From an uncultured Nitrosomonas sp. (lineage in GTDB: Bacteria > Pseudomonadota > Gammaproteobacteria > Burkholderiales > Nitrosomonadaceae), in the NCBI GenBank assembly GCA_902826055.1, contig CADEDJ010000002.1:1-60550 (forward strand): a DNA stretch of 60,550 nt, in the 5' to 3' direction. Each line of letters opens with the position of its first letter. Position 1 is the first letter of the stretch. A model generated the notes under the pieces. The model was not told where the DNA came from. It saw only the letters and a program-made list of their open reading frames with translations, and made no database searches. The translations under genes and the position numbers were made by a program. This document shows, one piece after another, positions 1-9,200 of this stretch.

Positions 1-243
1 GGTTCTGGAAATATTGATATTACTGGAACCCGCCTTATAGAAAAGCTCCTAAAAAATATCATGAGGATATTTTATATAATAATATAATGCTAACAGATAT
101 TAATATTATTTTAGGATTTATTTTTCTAAGATGAGACGAAGCTAATACCAATCTCGCAAATCTGTATTGTTTTTCTCCTTCTTAATTAGTGGGTTTTTTA
201 CCAATAATTATAATGCTCTAATATAAATAGAAGGGCTTTTGCA

Positions 244-1176
244 GTGGCATACAAGTCACACAATAAAATAACTCATGCTGGAAAACTTGGATATAGTTTT
301 CGCCGTAATTTACATGAAAGATTTATAGAAGCACTTTTATTCTTTTCAGCAGTGCTCTCAGTAGCCATAATGTTGGCTATTGTTTTAATGTTATTGAAAG
401 AATCTATCGTATTTTTTCAACAAGTATCGATTTGGGAATTTCTAACAGATACGCAATGGACGCCGCTATTTGATGATGCACACTATGGAATTTTGCCATT
501 AATCGCTGGTACGATAGTAAGTTCATTTATTGCTTTATTAGTTGCGCTTCCTTTGGGAACTATCATTGCGATTTATCTTTCTGAATTTGCTCCATTTATA
601 GTACGTGAAATCGCAAAACCCTTTCTTGAGCTATTAGGCGGTATTCCAACCGTTGTTTATGGCTATTTTGCTTTGTTATTTGTGACTCCTTTGCTCCAAA
701 TTATTTTTACTGAACTACCTGGATTTAGTTTGCTATCTGCTGGGTTAGTGATGGGAATCATGATAATACCGTATGTAAGTTCGATGACAGAAGATGCGAT
801 GCGAGCGGTTCCAATGAATCTGCGTGAAGGTTCCTATGCTATGGGAGCGACACGATTTCAGACAGCAACCCGGGTGGTAATGCCAGCAGCTTTCTCGGGA
901 ATAGCGGCAGCTTACATTTTAGGCATATCACGCGCTGTTGGAGAGACAATGGTAGTAGCTATTGCAGCAGGAATGCAACCAAATCTTACCTGGAATCCGA
1001 TGGAACCGGCAGCTACAATAACGGCATATATCGTGCAGGTTAGCTTGGGTGATTTACCTCATGGCAGTATCGGTTATCAAACGATATTTGCTGCAGGATT
1101 AACCTTATTGTTATTAACACTAATATTTAATATTATCGGGCATTTATTGCGAAAACGATATCGTGAAATTTATTAA
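244..1176 (+). CDS. pstC: Phosphate ABC transporter permease PstC
   Basis: Inner-membrane permease of the high-affinity phosphate importer PstSCAB. The 310-residue protein has a cytoplasmic N-terminus, a first membrane helix near residues 28-51 and about five more helices. The permease EAA loop that docks on the ATPase lies near residues 188-215 (LREGSYAMGAT). The GTG start follows an AGAAGG ribosome site. pstA and pstB lie downstream on the same strand; the binding protein PstS is not inside the window and may lie upstream. PstC rather than PstA is chosen by gene order and by the IPTVVYGYFAL region typical of PstC. The family assignment is strong. Confidence 0.95.
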   Translation: MAYKSHNKITHAGKLGYSFRRNLHERFIEALLFFSAVLSVAIMLAIVLMLLKESIVFFQQVSIWEFLTDTQWTPLFDDAHYGILPLIAGTIVSSFIALLVALPLGTIIAIYLSEFAPFIVREIAKPFLELLGGIPTVVYGYFALLFVTPLLQIIFTELPGFSLLSAGLVMGIMIIPYVSSMTEDAMRAVPMNLREGSYAMGATRFQTATRVVMPAAFSGIAAAYILGISRAVGETMVVAIAAGMQPNLTWNPMEPAATITAYIVQVSLGDLPHGSIGYQTIFAAGLTLLLLTLIFNIIGHLLRKRYREIY

Positions 1177-1394
1177 ATGATTTTAGTTTTTTAAAATTGC
1201 TTAATTTATTTTATTTTGTTCATGAGCTATTTTCAGTTTGATACTTTGAGAGAATGATAAATGGTTGTAGGTAGTGCCCAATGATGTAATTCCGCCGAAT
1301 TTTCCTGTGTTTCGTACTTACTACTGAAAAAAAGCATAGAAGTGTATAACATATTATCAATACCTTGACTTATTATCAGGTGATATATCGCAAA

Positions 1395-2321
1395 ATGGAA
1401 AGTGTGAATAATTTAGATGAAATAAGAAAAATCATTTGTCAGCATAAAAGGTGGGATTTGATTTTTATGATTACTGGTATTTTTGCATTAATGGTAGCGG
1501 TACTGACTTTTATGGCTTTATTTGCGCATATGCTGTTTGATGGCATGCCCCGTTTATCATGGGAATTTTTTACATCATTTCCGTCGCGTCGAGCTGAATC
1601 AGCAGGAATTTTATCTGCTTGGGTTGGTACTACTTTGGTAATGTTTGTAACTGCAGTATCTGCTGTGCCATTAGGGATTGGCTCCGGAATTTATCTAGAA
1701 GAGTATGCACCTAAAAATTTTATTACAGAAATTATTGAGATTAATGTAACTAATTTAGCGGGTATCCCTTCAATTATTTATGGTTTGCTTGCGTTGGGAT
1801 TATTTGTATATCAACTGGGTTTTGGACAAAGTATATTAGCAGCCGGTTTGGCTCTAGCCCTGTTGATATTGCCGGTGGTTATCGTTGCAACTAGAGAAGC
1901 GATACGATCAATTCCTATAACAATAAGAGAAGGTGCTTATGCACTCGGTGCAACTAAATGGCAAACAGTATCAGATCACTTATTACCATATTCATCTGCG
2001 GGAATCCTGACTGGTATTATAATTGGTCTTGCACGAGCCATCGGTGAAACTGCGCCGATTATTACAATCGGAGCCTTAACGTTTATAGCTTTTTTACCAC
2101 CTTCTCCTATAACTAGTAGTTTTCCCTACTTTTCATTTGAATGGTTAACTGCACCTTTTACGGTAATGCCAATACAAATGTTTAATTGGGTTTCGCGACC
2201 AGAAGAAGCATTTCAATTAAATGCTGCTGCGGCTGGATTAGTTCTCGTAGTGATGACGCTTGCTATGAATGGCCTGGCAATTTATTTACGCTATCGCATG
2301 CGGAAGAATATTAAGTGGTAA
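1395..2321 (+). CDS. pstA: Phosphate ABC transporter permease PstA
   Basis: Second inner-membrane permease of the phosphate importer, partner of PstC. It has six predicted membrane helices, the IPSIIYGLLALG segment and an EAA loop (IREGAYALGATKWQT) close to the C-terminal third. The open frame also has an in-frame TTG at 1365. I prefer the ATG at 1395 because an AGGTGAT ribosome site sits about 9 bases upstream, giving 308 residues. The 188-218 base gap from pstC is unusually long for a pst operon but shows no terminator. pstB follows after 6 bases. Confidence 0.93.
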   Translation: MESVNNLDEIRKIICQHKRWDLIFMITGIFALMVAVLTFMALFAHMLFDGMPRLSWEFFTSFPSRRAESAGILSAWVGTTLVMFVTAVSAVPLGIGSGIYLEEYAPKNFITEIIEINVTNLAGIPSIIYGLLALGLFVYQLGFGQSILAAGLALALLILPVVIVATREAIRSIPITIREGAYALGATKWQTVSDHLLPYSSAGILTGIIIGLARAIGETAPIITIGALTFIAFLPPSPITSSFPYFSFEWLTAPFTVMPIQMFNWVSRPEEAFQLNAAAAGLVLVVMTLAMNGLAIYLRYRMRKNIKW

Positions 2322-2327
2322 GAAAAT

Positions 2328-3122
2328 ATGCAGCTTAATCAGGGAAAAGTTACAGAGCAATTTCAATATAAATCTGAAGTTAAAAATCTCAGTTTTTATT
2401 ATGGCGGATTTAATGCACTAAAAAATATTAATATGGTGCTACATGACAAAAAAATAACTGCATTAATAGGGCCATCAGGTTGTGGCAAATCGACATTTCT
2501 ACGATGCTATAATCGCATGCATGATCTCTATCCAGGAAATAGGTATGACGGTGAAATAATTCTTCAACCTGATGGTGTAAATATTTTGGCTTCAAATGTA
2601 GATCCGATCGAAGTTCGAATGCGAATTAGTATGGTATTCCAAAAGCCTAATCCATTTCCGAAATCGATTTATGAAAATGTGGCATACGGACTGCGTGTTC
2701 GTGGTATTAAACAACGGGCAATTTTAGATGAGCGTGTCGAATTAGCATTACGAAATTCCGCTTTGTGGGATGAAGTTAAAGATCGTCAGCACGACTTAGC
2801 TTTTAATTTATCAGGTGGTCAGCAACAAAGACTTTGTATTGCGCGTGCATTAGCGACTGATCCAGAGATTTTGTTGTTCGATGAGCCAACTTCTGCACTT
2901 GACCCTATCGCAACAGCAAGCATCGAAGAGTTGATAACTGATTTAAAGAATAAAGTTACTATACTAATCGTAACGCATAATATGCAGCAGGCCGCTAGAG
3001 TATCTGACTATACTGCTTATATGTATCTTGGTGAATTAATAGAGTTTAATGTAACAGATACAATTTTTATTAAACCGAAGAATAAACAAACAGAAGATTA
3101 TATTACAGGTCGTTTTGGTTGA
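2328..3122 (+). CDS. pstB: Phosphate ABC transporter ATPase PstB
   Basis: ATP-hydrolysing subunit that powers phosphate import through PstC/PstA on the cytoplasmic face. Walker [10 protein letters not shown] lies at residues 48-56, the PstB-typical Q-loop region is [16 protein letters not shown], the signature is LSGGQQQR, and Walker B is [13 protein letters not shown] followed by the switch histidine in VTHNMQQA. The 264-residue length is normal. The gene starts 6 bases after pstA, so the two are probably co-translated. No phoU follows; the next gene is tpiA after 140 bases. Confidence 0.97.
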   Translation: MQLNQGKVTEQFQYKSEVKNLSFYYGGFNALKNINMVLHDKKITALIGPSGCGKSTFLRCYNRMHDLYPGNRYDGEIILQPDGVNILASNVDPIEVRMRISMVFQKPNPFPKSIYENVAYGLRVRGIKQRAILDERVELALRNSALWDEVKDRQHDLAFNLSGGQQQRLCIARALATDPEILLFDEPTSALDPIATASIEELITDLKNKVTILIVTHNMQQAARVSDYTAYMYLGELIEFNVTDTIFIKPKNKQTEDYITGRFG

Positions 3123-3159
3123 TATTTAGAAGCGATATTGAATTAATGCAATTCAGAAT

Positions 3160-3179
3160 TCAAGAATGATATTTCTTGA
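3160..3179 (+). terminator. Possible weak terminator hairpin after pstB
   Basis: A perfect 7-bp stem, TCAAGAA and TTCTTGA, with a 6-base loop follows pstB by about 40 bases. It is AT-rich and has no real T-run on the plus strand, so its role as a terminator is tentative. Confidence 0.3.
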
Positions 3180-3262
3180 TAACATCAATATGCATATGAT
3201 TGACTAGATAATGAATGAAGGGTAGCATCGCCCCTTTTGAGAAGTAGAGGTTAGAAAGTAGA

Positions 3263-4018
3263 ATGCGTAAAAAGCTGGTAGTTGGTAACTGGAAGATGTA
3301 TGGTAATTCAATTGAGAATGAGCAGTTACTCAATTCGATAGTTGCAGGTCTGACAGGGTTACAAATTGAGCAATGTGCAGTATGCGTACCATACCCTTAT
3401 TTACCATCAGTACAAAATAAATTAAATAACACGAATATATCTTGGGGTGCTCAAAATGTGAGTCAATACCAAAAAGGCGCCTATACTGGAGAGGTATCGA
3501 CCTCAATGCTAAATGATTTTGGATGTACTTTTGTAATTATTGGGCATTCAGAACGAAGGTCATTATTTGGCGAGAATAATGATATAGTTGCAGAAAAATA
3601 TGTAGCAGCTCAAGGCGGCAAGTTGACTCCAATTTTGTGCGTAGGAGAAACTCTTGAGCAACGCGAAAGAGGAATTACAGAACAAATTATTCAAGAACAG
3701 CTGATGACTATAATAAATAAGGCAGGTGTAGAATCATTAAGTAAAGCAGTGGTTGCTTATGAACCTGTCTGGGCGATTGGTACGGGTAAGACAGCTGCTC
3801 CCAATCAAGCTCAAGAAGTACATACATTTATAAGAAATAGCATAGGAACGCAAGATATGACAATAGCTAAAGAATTAACTATTCTTTATGGTGGAAGTGT
3901 TAAAGCAAATAATGCAGCTGAGTTATTTGCAATGCCAGATATAGATGGCGGCTTAATAGGTGGAGCATCGCTAGTAGCAGATGATTTTGTTGCGATATGC
4001 AATACGTTGAATAATTAA
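3263..4018 (+). CDS. tpiA: Triosephosphate isomerase
   Basis: Cytoplasmic glycolysis and Calvin-cycle enzyme interconverting dihydroxyacetone phosphate and glyceraldehyde 3-phosphate. The TIM-barrel landmarks are all present: substrate lysine in GNWKMYG (N9, K11), electrophilic histidine in IIGHSERR, catalytic glutamate in AYEPVWAIGTG, and the phosphate-binding LYGGSVK and IGGASL near the C-terminus. At 251 residues it is a normal full-length dimeric TIM. secG follows after 16 bases, a common betaproteobacterial pairing. In an autotroph the enzyme would also serve carbon fixation. Confidence 0.98.
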   Translation: MRKKLVVGNWKMYGNSIENEQLLNSIVAGLTGLQIEQCAVCVPYPYLPSVQNKLNNTNISWGAQNVSQYQKGAYTGEVSTSMLNDFGCTFVIIGHSERRSLFGENNDIVAEKYVAAQGGKLTPILCVGETLEQRERGITEQIIQEQLMTIINKAGVESLSKAVVAYEPVWAIGTGKTAAPNQAQEVHTFIRNSIGTQDMTIAKELTILYGGSVKANNAAELFAMPDIDGGLIGGASLVADDFVAICNTLNN

Positions 4019-4034
4019 ATTTTAGGGTAATACA

Positions 4035-4427
4035 TTGGAAATTATAGTCTGGACAATTCATATTGTGCTAGCAGTAATACTGATAGTTTTAGTATTATTA
4101 CAGCATGGTAAGGGGGCTGACATGGGCGCAGCTTTTGGTAGTGGTTCAGCGGGTAGTTTATTTGGTGCAAGTGGTTCTGCTAATTTCTTGAGTCGAACAA
4201 CAAGTGTGATCGCTGCAATGTTTTTTGCAACGAGTATGAGCTTAACTTATTTTTCCGCAAACCAAACAAATGATTCAAGCGTTATGAACATTATGGAACA
4301 GACTGAAAAAACTGAGATAATGCCAGGAAATGATTCAGAAAAAAGCGTTACTCAGCAAAATGATATAAGCAATATAGATAATTCTGAACCTCGGAGCAAC
4401 TCAAAAGCTGATCAAATCCCGCAATAG
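4035..4427 (+). CDS. secG: Preprotein translocase subunit SecG
   Basis: Small inner-membrane subunit that assists SecYE/SecA protein export. It has two membrane helices: residues about 3-22 (VWTIHIVLAVILIVLVLLQ) and 53-73. Between them is the conserved glycine/alanine-rich loop with GADMGAAFGSGSAGSLFGASG. The C-terminal 50 residues are polar and variable, as usual. The start codon is TTG 16 bases after tpiA, preceded by AGGGTAA. The gene lies between tpiA and a tRNA-Leu. Confidence 0.95.
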   Translation: MEIIVWTIHIVLAVILIVLVLLQHGKGADMGAAFGSGSAGSLFGASGSANFLSRTTSVIAAMFFATSMSLTYFSANQTNDSSVMNIMEQTEKTEIMPGNDSEKSVTQQNDISNIDNSEPRSNSKADQIPQ

Positions 4428-4489
4428 CTGTTCAAACGTTAATTGAATTGGCAATATAGAAGTGGATCGAGCGAGTGCGCAGTATTATC

Positions 4490-4574
4490 GCCGACGTGGT
4501 GGAATTGGTAGACACGCCGTCTTGAGGGGGCGGTGGCGAAAGCTGTGCGAGTTCGAGTCTCGCCGTCGGCACCA
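4490..4574 (+). tRNA. tRNA-Leu (anticodon GAG)
   Basis: An 85-base gene with the acceptor stem GCCGACG/CGTCGGC, discriminator A and encoded CCA. The D-arm contains GGTGGAATTGGTAGACAC. The anticodon loop TTGAGGG is flanked by CCGTC and GGCGG. A variable arm typical of class II leucine tRNAs and the T-arm GAGTTCGAGTCTC follow. The anticodon GAG reads CUU/CUC. It sits between secG and nuoA, an arrangement known in other betaproteobacteria. Confidence 0.97.
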
Positions 4575-4624
4575 CGTGTGTTTTTTCTGTAATTTTGCAA
4601 CCCTTCTGTAGGTTATTAATTATA

Positions 4625-4981
4625 ATGCTTGAGAATTATTTTCCAATTTTGTTATTCTTAATGGTTGGTTTTTTAGTGGGTGGGGCTTGTATGTTAGGTG
4701 GTTGGTTCCTTGCGCCTAATCGTCCCGATAGTGAAAAATTATCGCCATATGAGTGTGGATTTGAAGCTTTTGAAGATGCACGCATGAAGTTTGATGTGCG
4801 TTATTATTTGGTGGCAATTTTATTTATTTTGTTTGACTTAGAAATTGCATTTTTATTTCCTTGGGCAATAGTGCTTGATGAAATAGGATTATTTGGATTT
4901 GTTGCGATGATGGTGTTCCTGAGCATCTTGATCGTAGGTTTTATTTATGAATGGATGAAGGGAGCCCTAGAGTGGGATTGA
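4625..4981 (+). CDS. nuoA: NADH-quinone oxidoreductase subunit A
   Basis: Membrane-arm subunit of respiratory complex I, next to the quinone channel. Three membrane helices are visible, with the conserved loop [24 protein letters not shown] between helices 1 and 2, including the quinone-gate cysteine. I use the ATG at 4625 (MLENYFPIL, 118 residues, the usual size) rather than the in-frame TTG 30 bases earlier. It is the first gene of an unbroken nuoA-N operon; nuoB starts 5 bases later. Its promoter may lie before the tRNA, since only 50 bases separate the two. Confidence 0.96.
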   Translation: MLENYFPILLFLMVGFLVGGACMLGGWFLAPNRPDSEKLSPYECGFEAFEDARMKFDVRYYLVAILFILFDLEIAFLFPWAIVLDEIGLFGFVAMMVFLSILIVGFIYEWMKGALEWD

Positions 4982-4985
4982 TACT

Positions 4986-5462
4986 ATGAGTATTGAAGGG
5001 ACTCTTGAGAAAGGCTTTATAACAACGAGCTTAGATTCGATTATTAACTGGGGGCGAACAGGGTCAATGTGGCCGATGACGTTTGGATTGGCATGCTGCG
5101 CTGTTGAAATGATGGAGACAGGAGCATCGCGTTATGATCTTGATCGCTTTGGTATTGTATTTAGACCAAGTCCTCGGCAATCTGATGTGATGATTGTAGC
5201 TGGGACGCTATGCAATAAAATGGCTCCGGCGTTGCGTAAAGTCTATGATCAGATGGCTGAGCCTCGATGGGTGATATCTATGGGCTCATGTGCTAATGGC
5301 GGTGGCTATTACCATTATGCTTATTCAGTAGTGCGTGGGTGTGATCGCATTGTACCGGTAGATATTTACGTCCCTGGCTGCCCACCGACAGCAGAGGCTT
5401 TATTATACGGTATCATTCAGCTACAAAATAAGATCAATCGTACCAACACTATCGCAAGATAA
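4986..5462 (+). CDS. nuoB: NADH-quinone oxidoreductase subunit B
   Basis: Hydrophilic subunit carrying the terminal [4Fe-4S] cluster N2 that reduces quinone. The ligands are visible: adjacent cysteines 37-38 (ACCAVEMM), C102 (GSCANGGG) and C132 ([10 protein letters not shown]). The 158-residue length is standard. It is packed between nuoA (4-base gap) and nuoC (9-base gap), consistent with stoichiometric co-translation. Confidence 0.98.
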   Translation: MSIEGTLEKGFITTSLDSIINWGRTGSMWPMTFGLACCAVEMMETGASRYDLDRFGIVFRPSPRQSDVMIVAGTLCNKMAPALRKVYDQMAEPRWVISMGSCANGGGYYHYAYSVVRGCDRIVPVDIYVPGCPPTAEALLYGIIQLQNKINRTNTIAR

Positions 5463-5471
5463 AATAACAAT

Positions 5472-6095
5472 ATGTCAGCTAGTATTCAACAAGAAAATCT
5501 TGCAAAAGCGTTACAGTTAGCGTTAGAAAATCAACTAGTTGATTTGCATATACAATATAAAGAATTAACTATTGTTGTGCGCTCTCAGGATATACTCAAT
5601 GTAAGTGAGTTGTTACGTGATAAACCAGAGCTAAGTTTTGATACATTAATTGATGTGTGCGGGATCGATTATTTGACTTATGGTGAGAATTTGTCAACAA
5701 AACATGGTTTGCGTGATAAACGTTTTGCAGTAGTCTATCATTTACTTTCAGTGAAGCATAATCAAAGATTGCGAGTGAGAGTTTTAGCTGAGAATAATGA
5801 ATTTCCAATGATAGATTCTGTGAGTGAAATATGGCCAGTAGCTAATTGGTTTGAGAGGGAAGCATTTGATTTATATGGAATTGTATTTAACGGTCATCCC
5901 GATTTGCGTAGGATATTGACTGATTATGGTTTTATTGGAAATCCATTCCGTAAAGACTTTCCGTTATCAGGCTATGTGGAAATGCGATATGACAAAGAAC
6001 AAAAACGTGTTATTTATCAGCCTGTAAGCATTGAACCAAGAGAAATTACACCCCATGTAATACGAGAAGAGCATTATGGGGATTGTGAATCCTAA
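5472..6095 (+). CDS. nuoC: NADH-quinone oxidoreductase subunit C
   Basis: Peripheral-arm subunit of complex I (30-kDa family) that helps hold the NuoB/NuoD quinone module. The family signature [36 protein letters not shown] is present around residues 125-165. It is a separate 207-residue gene rather than fused to nuoD as in Escherichia coli. An EIEP-like C-terminal segment ([18 protein letters not shown]) is conserved. nuoD follows after 42 bases. Confidence 0.97.
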   Translation: MSASIQQENLAKALQLALENQLVDLHIQYKELTIVVRSQDILNVSELLRDKPELSFDTLIDVCGIDYLTYGENLSTKHGLRDKRFAVVYHLLSVKHNQRLRVRVLAENNEFPMIDSVSEIWPVANWFEREAFDLYGIVFNGHPDLRRILTDYGFIGNPFRKDFPLSGYVEMRYDKEQKRVIYQPVSIEPREITPHVIREEHYGDCES

Positions 6096-6137
6096 CTTAC
6101 ATTTCATTTTTTAGATACGAATTCTTTGAAGTAGGCT

Positions 6138-7391
6138 ATGGCTGAAATACGAAATTACACCATGAATTTTGGACCCCAACATCCCGCAGCGCACGGTGTA
6201 TTGCGGCTTGTGTTGGAATTGGATGGGGAGGTTGTGAGACGCGCCGATCCTCATATTGGATTATTGCATCGCGCAACCGAGAAACTTGCGGAAAATAAAA
6301 CATATATTCAATCAGTTCCTTATATGGATCGATTAGATTATGTTTCAATGATGGTCAATGAGCATGCCTATGTCATGGCTATTGAGAAACTGCTTGATAT
6401 TCAAGTGCCTCTCAGAGCGCAATATATACGTGTAATGTTTGATGAGATTACTCGTATACTGAATCACTTACTTTGGATTGGTGCGCATGCATTAGATGTA
6501 GGTGCAATGACCATGTTTTTATATGCCTTTCGGGAGCGAGAGGATTTAATGGATTGCTATGAGGCAGTTTCGGGAGCTAGGATGCACGCCGCCTACTATA
6601 GGCCAGGTGGTGTGTATCGTGATTTACCGGATACGATGCCACGATATCAGTCTTCAAAGATTCATAACGAAAAACAAACACGTTTACGTAATGCTAATAG
6701 AGAAGGTTCTTTGCTAGATTTTATCGAAGATTTTACGAATCGATTTCCAAATTATGTTGATGAATATGAAACCTTATTAACAGATAATAGAATTTGGAAA
6801 CAACGATTGGTAGATATTGGCGTTGTAACTCCAGAACGTGCTAAGGCACTTGGTTTTACGGGTCCGATGCTACGAGGTTCGGGTGTGGAGTGGGATTTAA
6901 GAAAAAAACAACCTTACGAGGTATACGATAGGCTTGATTTTGATATACCTGTAGGCGTTAATGGTGATTGTTATGATCGCTATTTGGTTCGGATAGAAGA
7001 GTTCCGTCAATCAAATCGGATAATAAAGCAATGTGTTGAATGGTTACGTATTAATGCGGGGCCAGTAATTACTGATAATCATAAGGTTGCCCCTCCGTCT
7101 CGAGTAGATATGAAACAAAATATGGAAGAAATGATTCATCATTTCAAATTATTTACGGAAGGTTTTCATGTACCACCAGGTGAAACCTATGCTGCTGTTG
7201 AACACCCCAAAGGTGAATTTGGCATTTATTTGGTATCGAATGGTGCTAATAAACCTTACCGACTAAAAATTCGCGCTCCTGGCTTCGCACATTTGGCTGC
7301 ACTAGATGAAATGTCGCGAGGACATATGATTGCTGATGTGGTTGCAATCATTGGGACGCAAGATATCGTATTTGGTGAAATAGATAGATAA
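6138..7391 (+). CDS. nuoD: NADH-quinone oxidoreductase subunit D
   Basis: The 49-kDa subunit forming the quinone-binding pocket together with NuoB. The start [24 protein letters not shown] carries the conserved pocket loop with HPAAHG. Other landmarks are HIGLLHRGTEK-like [11 protein letters not shown], the [12 protein letters not shown] block, and a C-terminal [23 protein letters not shown] end with the final Asp-Arg. Length 417 residues is typical of the non-fused form. nuoE follows 2 bases later. Confidence 0.98.
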   Translation: MAEIRNYTMNFGPQHPAAHGVLRLVLELDGEVVRRADPHIGLLHRATEKLAENKTYIQSVPYMDRLDYVSMMVNEHAYVMAIEKLLDIQVPLRAQYIRVMFDEITRILNHLLWIGAHALDVGAMTMFLYAFREREDLMDCYEAVSGARMHAAYYRPGGVYRDLPDTMPRYQSSKIHNEKQTRLRNANREGSLLDFIEDFTNRFPNYVDEYETLLTDNRIWKQRLVDIGVVTPERAKALGFTGPMLRGSGVEWDLRKKQPYEVYDRLDFDIPVGVNGDCYDRYLVRIEEFRQSNRIIKQCVEWLRINAGPVITDNHKVAPPSRVDMKQNMEEMIHHFKLFTEGFHVPPGETYAAVEHPKGEFGIYLVSNGANKPYRLKIRAPGFAHLAALDEMSRGHMIADVVAIIGTQDIVFGEIDR

Positions 7392-7393
7392 CG

Positions 7394-7870
7394 ATGTTAA
7401 GTGCTGAATCCCTTAAAAAAATAGATCGAGAGATCGCTAAATATCCGATTGATAAAAAACAATCTGCTGTTATGTCTGCACTTGCAATAGCGCAAGATGA
7501 GAAAGGTTGGTTGACGAATGAGGCAATTAACTTTATTGCCGAGTATTTGAGTATGCCATCTATCGCAGTGTATGAAGTGGCCACTTTTTATAACATGTAT
7601 AATTTGGAGCCAGTTGGTAAATACAAAATCACAGTTTGCACAAATTTGCCATGCGCTTTATCAGGCAGTAATGAAAGTGCAGCTTATTTAAAAAGTAAGT
7701 TAGGTATAGAATTCAATCAAACTACATCAGACGGAAGGTTTACTCTCAAAGAAGGTGAGTGTTTTGGTGCATGTGGTGATGCTCCAGTATTTCTGGTTAA
7801 TAACAAGCGTATGTGTAGTTTTATGTCGAATGAAATGATCGATCAATTGTTGGAGGAACTGAATAAATGA
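7394..7870 (+). CDS. nuoE: NADH-quinone oxidoreductase subunit E
   Basis: The 24-kDa thioredoxin-fold subunit carrying [2Fe-2S] cluster N1a. The four cysteine ligands appear as CTNLPC and, about 40 residues later, CFGACGDAP. The N-terminal helical domain has the typical [15 protein letters not shown] block. At 158 residues it is full length. It overlaps nuoF by 4 bases (ATGA), implying translational coupling of the two NADH-module subunits. Confidence 0.97.
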   Translation: MLSAESLKKIDREIAKYPIDKKQSAVMSALAIAQDEKGWLTNEAINFIAEYLSMPSIAVYEVATFYNMYNLEPVGKYKITVCTNLPCALSGSNESAAYLKSKLGIEFNQTTSDGRFTLKEGECFGACGDAPVFLVNNKRMCSFMSNEMIDQLLEELNK

Positions 7871-9144
7871 ATCAGTATCCACAAACATTAATGAATGGAG
7901 TCGATCCATCCGATCCCAAGAATTGGCGACGTGAAAGTTATGAGAAGCGTGAGGGATATGCAGCACTTAAAAAAATTCTTACGAAAAAAATCAAACCGGA
8001 AGAAATTATTGAGGAAGTGAAAAAGTCAGCACTTCGTGGGCGTGGGGGAGCGGGTTTCCCGACAGGCTTAAAATGGAGTTTTATGCCCAAAGGATACGAA
8101 GGTGATAAATACATAGTCTGTAATTCAGATGAGGGTGAGCCAGGCACCTTTAAAGATCGTGACATTATGCGCTTTAATCCGCATTTGCTTATTGAAGGAA
8201 TGATTATTGCGGCTTATGCAATGGGTGTTAAAGCGGGATACAACTATATCCATGGTGAAATATGGGAAACTTATGAACGCATGGAAGAAGCTGTTGAAGA
8301 AGCACGCGCAGCAGGCTATTTAGGAAATAATATCTTAGGTTCATCGTTTAGTTTTCAGTTATATAATCATCATGGATATGGTGCATATATTTGTGGTGAA
8401 GAAACTGCATTGTTGGAATCTATAGAAGGCAAGAAAGGTCAACCCCGATTCAAGCCGCCCTTTCCCGCTAATTTTGGATTGTATGGAAAGCCAACGACCA
8501 TTAATAATACTGAAACTTTTTCTTCAGTTCCTTGGATTATTCGTAATAGCGGAGAAAAATACCTTCAGCTAGGTAAGCCTAATAACGGAGGTACTAAAAT
8601 TTTTTCAGTATCAGGTCATGTAAATAAACCCGGTAATTATGAAATACCCTTGGGAACTCCATTCGCAGATTTATTAGAATTGGCTGGTGGGATGAGGGGT
8701 GGTAGGAAATTAAAAGGCTGTATTCCAGGTGGGTCGTCAATGCCTGTGCTACCAGGGGATATAATGATGCAAACGAACATGGATTATGATTCCATTGCTA
8801 AGGCTGGTTCTATGCTAGGCTCTGGCGCTGTAATTATTATGGATGAAACTACATGTATGGTGAAAGCACTAGAGCGTTTGTCTTATTTCTACTACGAGGA
8901 ATCGTGTGGTCAATGTACACCTTGTCGAGAGGGAACTGGATGGCTCTATCGTATTATTAATCGTATCGAGCATGGTAAGGGGCGACCAGAAGATCTGGAT
9001 CTTCTGGATAATATAGCCGACAACATACAAGGTCGTACAATTTGCGCTTTAGGCGATGCCGCTGCAATGCCTGTTCGAGCAATGATTCAGCACTTTAGAG
9101 ATGAGTTTGTTTATCATATAGAGCATAAGAAATGTATGGTTTAA
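7867..9144 (+). CDS. nuoF: NADH-quinone oxidoreductase subunit F
   Basis: NADH- and FMN-binding subunit where electrons enter (or, in reverse electron flow, leave) complex I. Glycine-rich FMN/NADH motifs [13 protein letters not shown] (about residues 56-68) and [12 protein letters not shown] are present, as is the [4Fe-4S] N3 motif [15 protein letters not shown] with a later cysteine in GRTICALGD. Length 425 residues is normal. It overlaps nuoE by 4 bases; nuoG starts 56 bases downstream. Confidence 0.98.
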   Translation: MNQYPQTLMNGVDPSDPKNWRRESYEKREGYAALKKILTKKIKPEEIIEEVKKSALRGRGGAGFPTGLKWSFMPKGYEGDKYIVCNSDEGEPGTFKDRDIMRFNPHLLIEGMIIAAYAMGVKAGYNYIHGEIWETYERMEEAVEEARAAGYLGNNILGSSFSFQLYNHHGYGAYICGEETALLESIEGKKGQPRFKPPFPANFGLYGKPTTINNTETFSSVPWIIRNSGEKYLQLGKPNNGGTKIFSVSGHVNKPGNYEIPLGTPFADLLELAGGMRGGRKLKGCIPGGSSMPVLPGDIMMQTNMDYDSIAKAGSMLGSGAVIIMDETTCMVKALERLSYFYYEESCGQCTPCREGTGWLYRIINRIEHGKGRPEDLDLLDNIADNIQGRTICALGDAAAMPVRAMIQHFRDEFVYHIEHKKCMV

Positions 9145-9200
9145 CGCTCAAAAAAATATAACAATTTTATAGTTCGTGATTAATTCAAGAATTTTAGCCG

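Noticed and set aside
1..243. Possible 3' end of an upstream gene at the window start
   Set aside because: All three plus-strand frames stop within about 135 bases, and the short open stretches show no recognisable PstS or other C-terminus.
4490..4574. tRNA-Leu as an integration site for a mobile element
   Set aside because: No integrase gene or direct repeat of the tRNA 3' end is seen nearby, and the flanking genes are in the standard conserved order.
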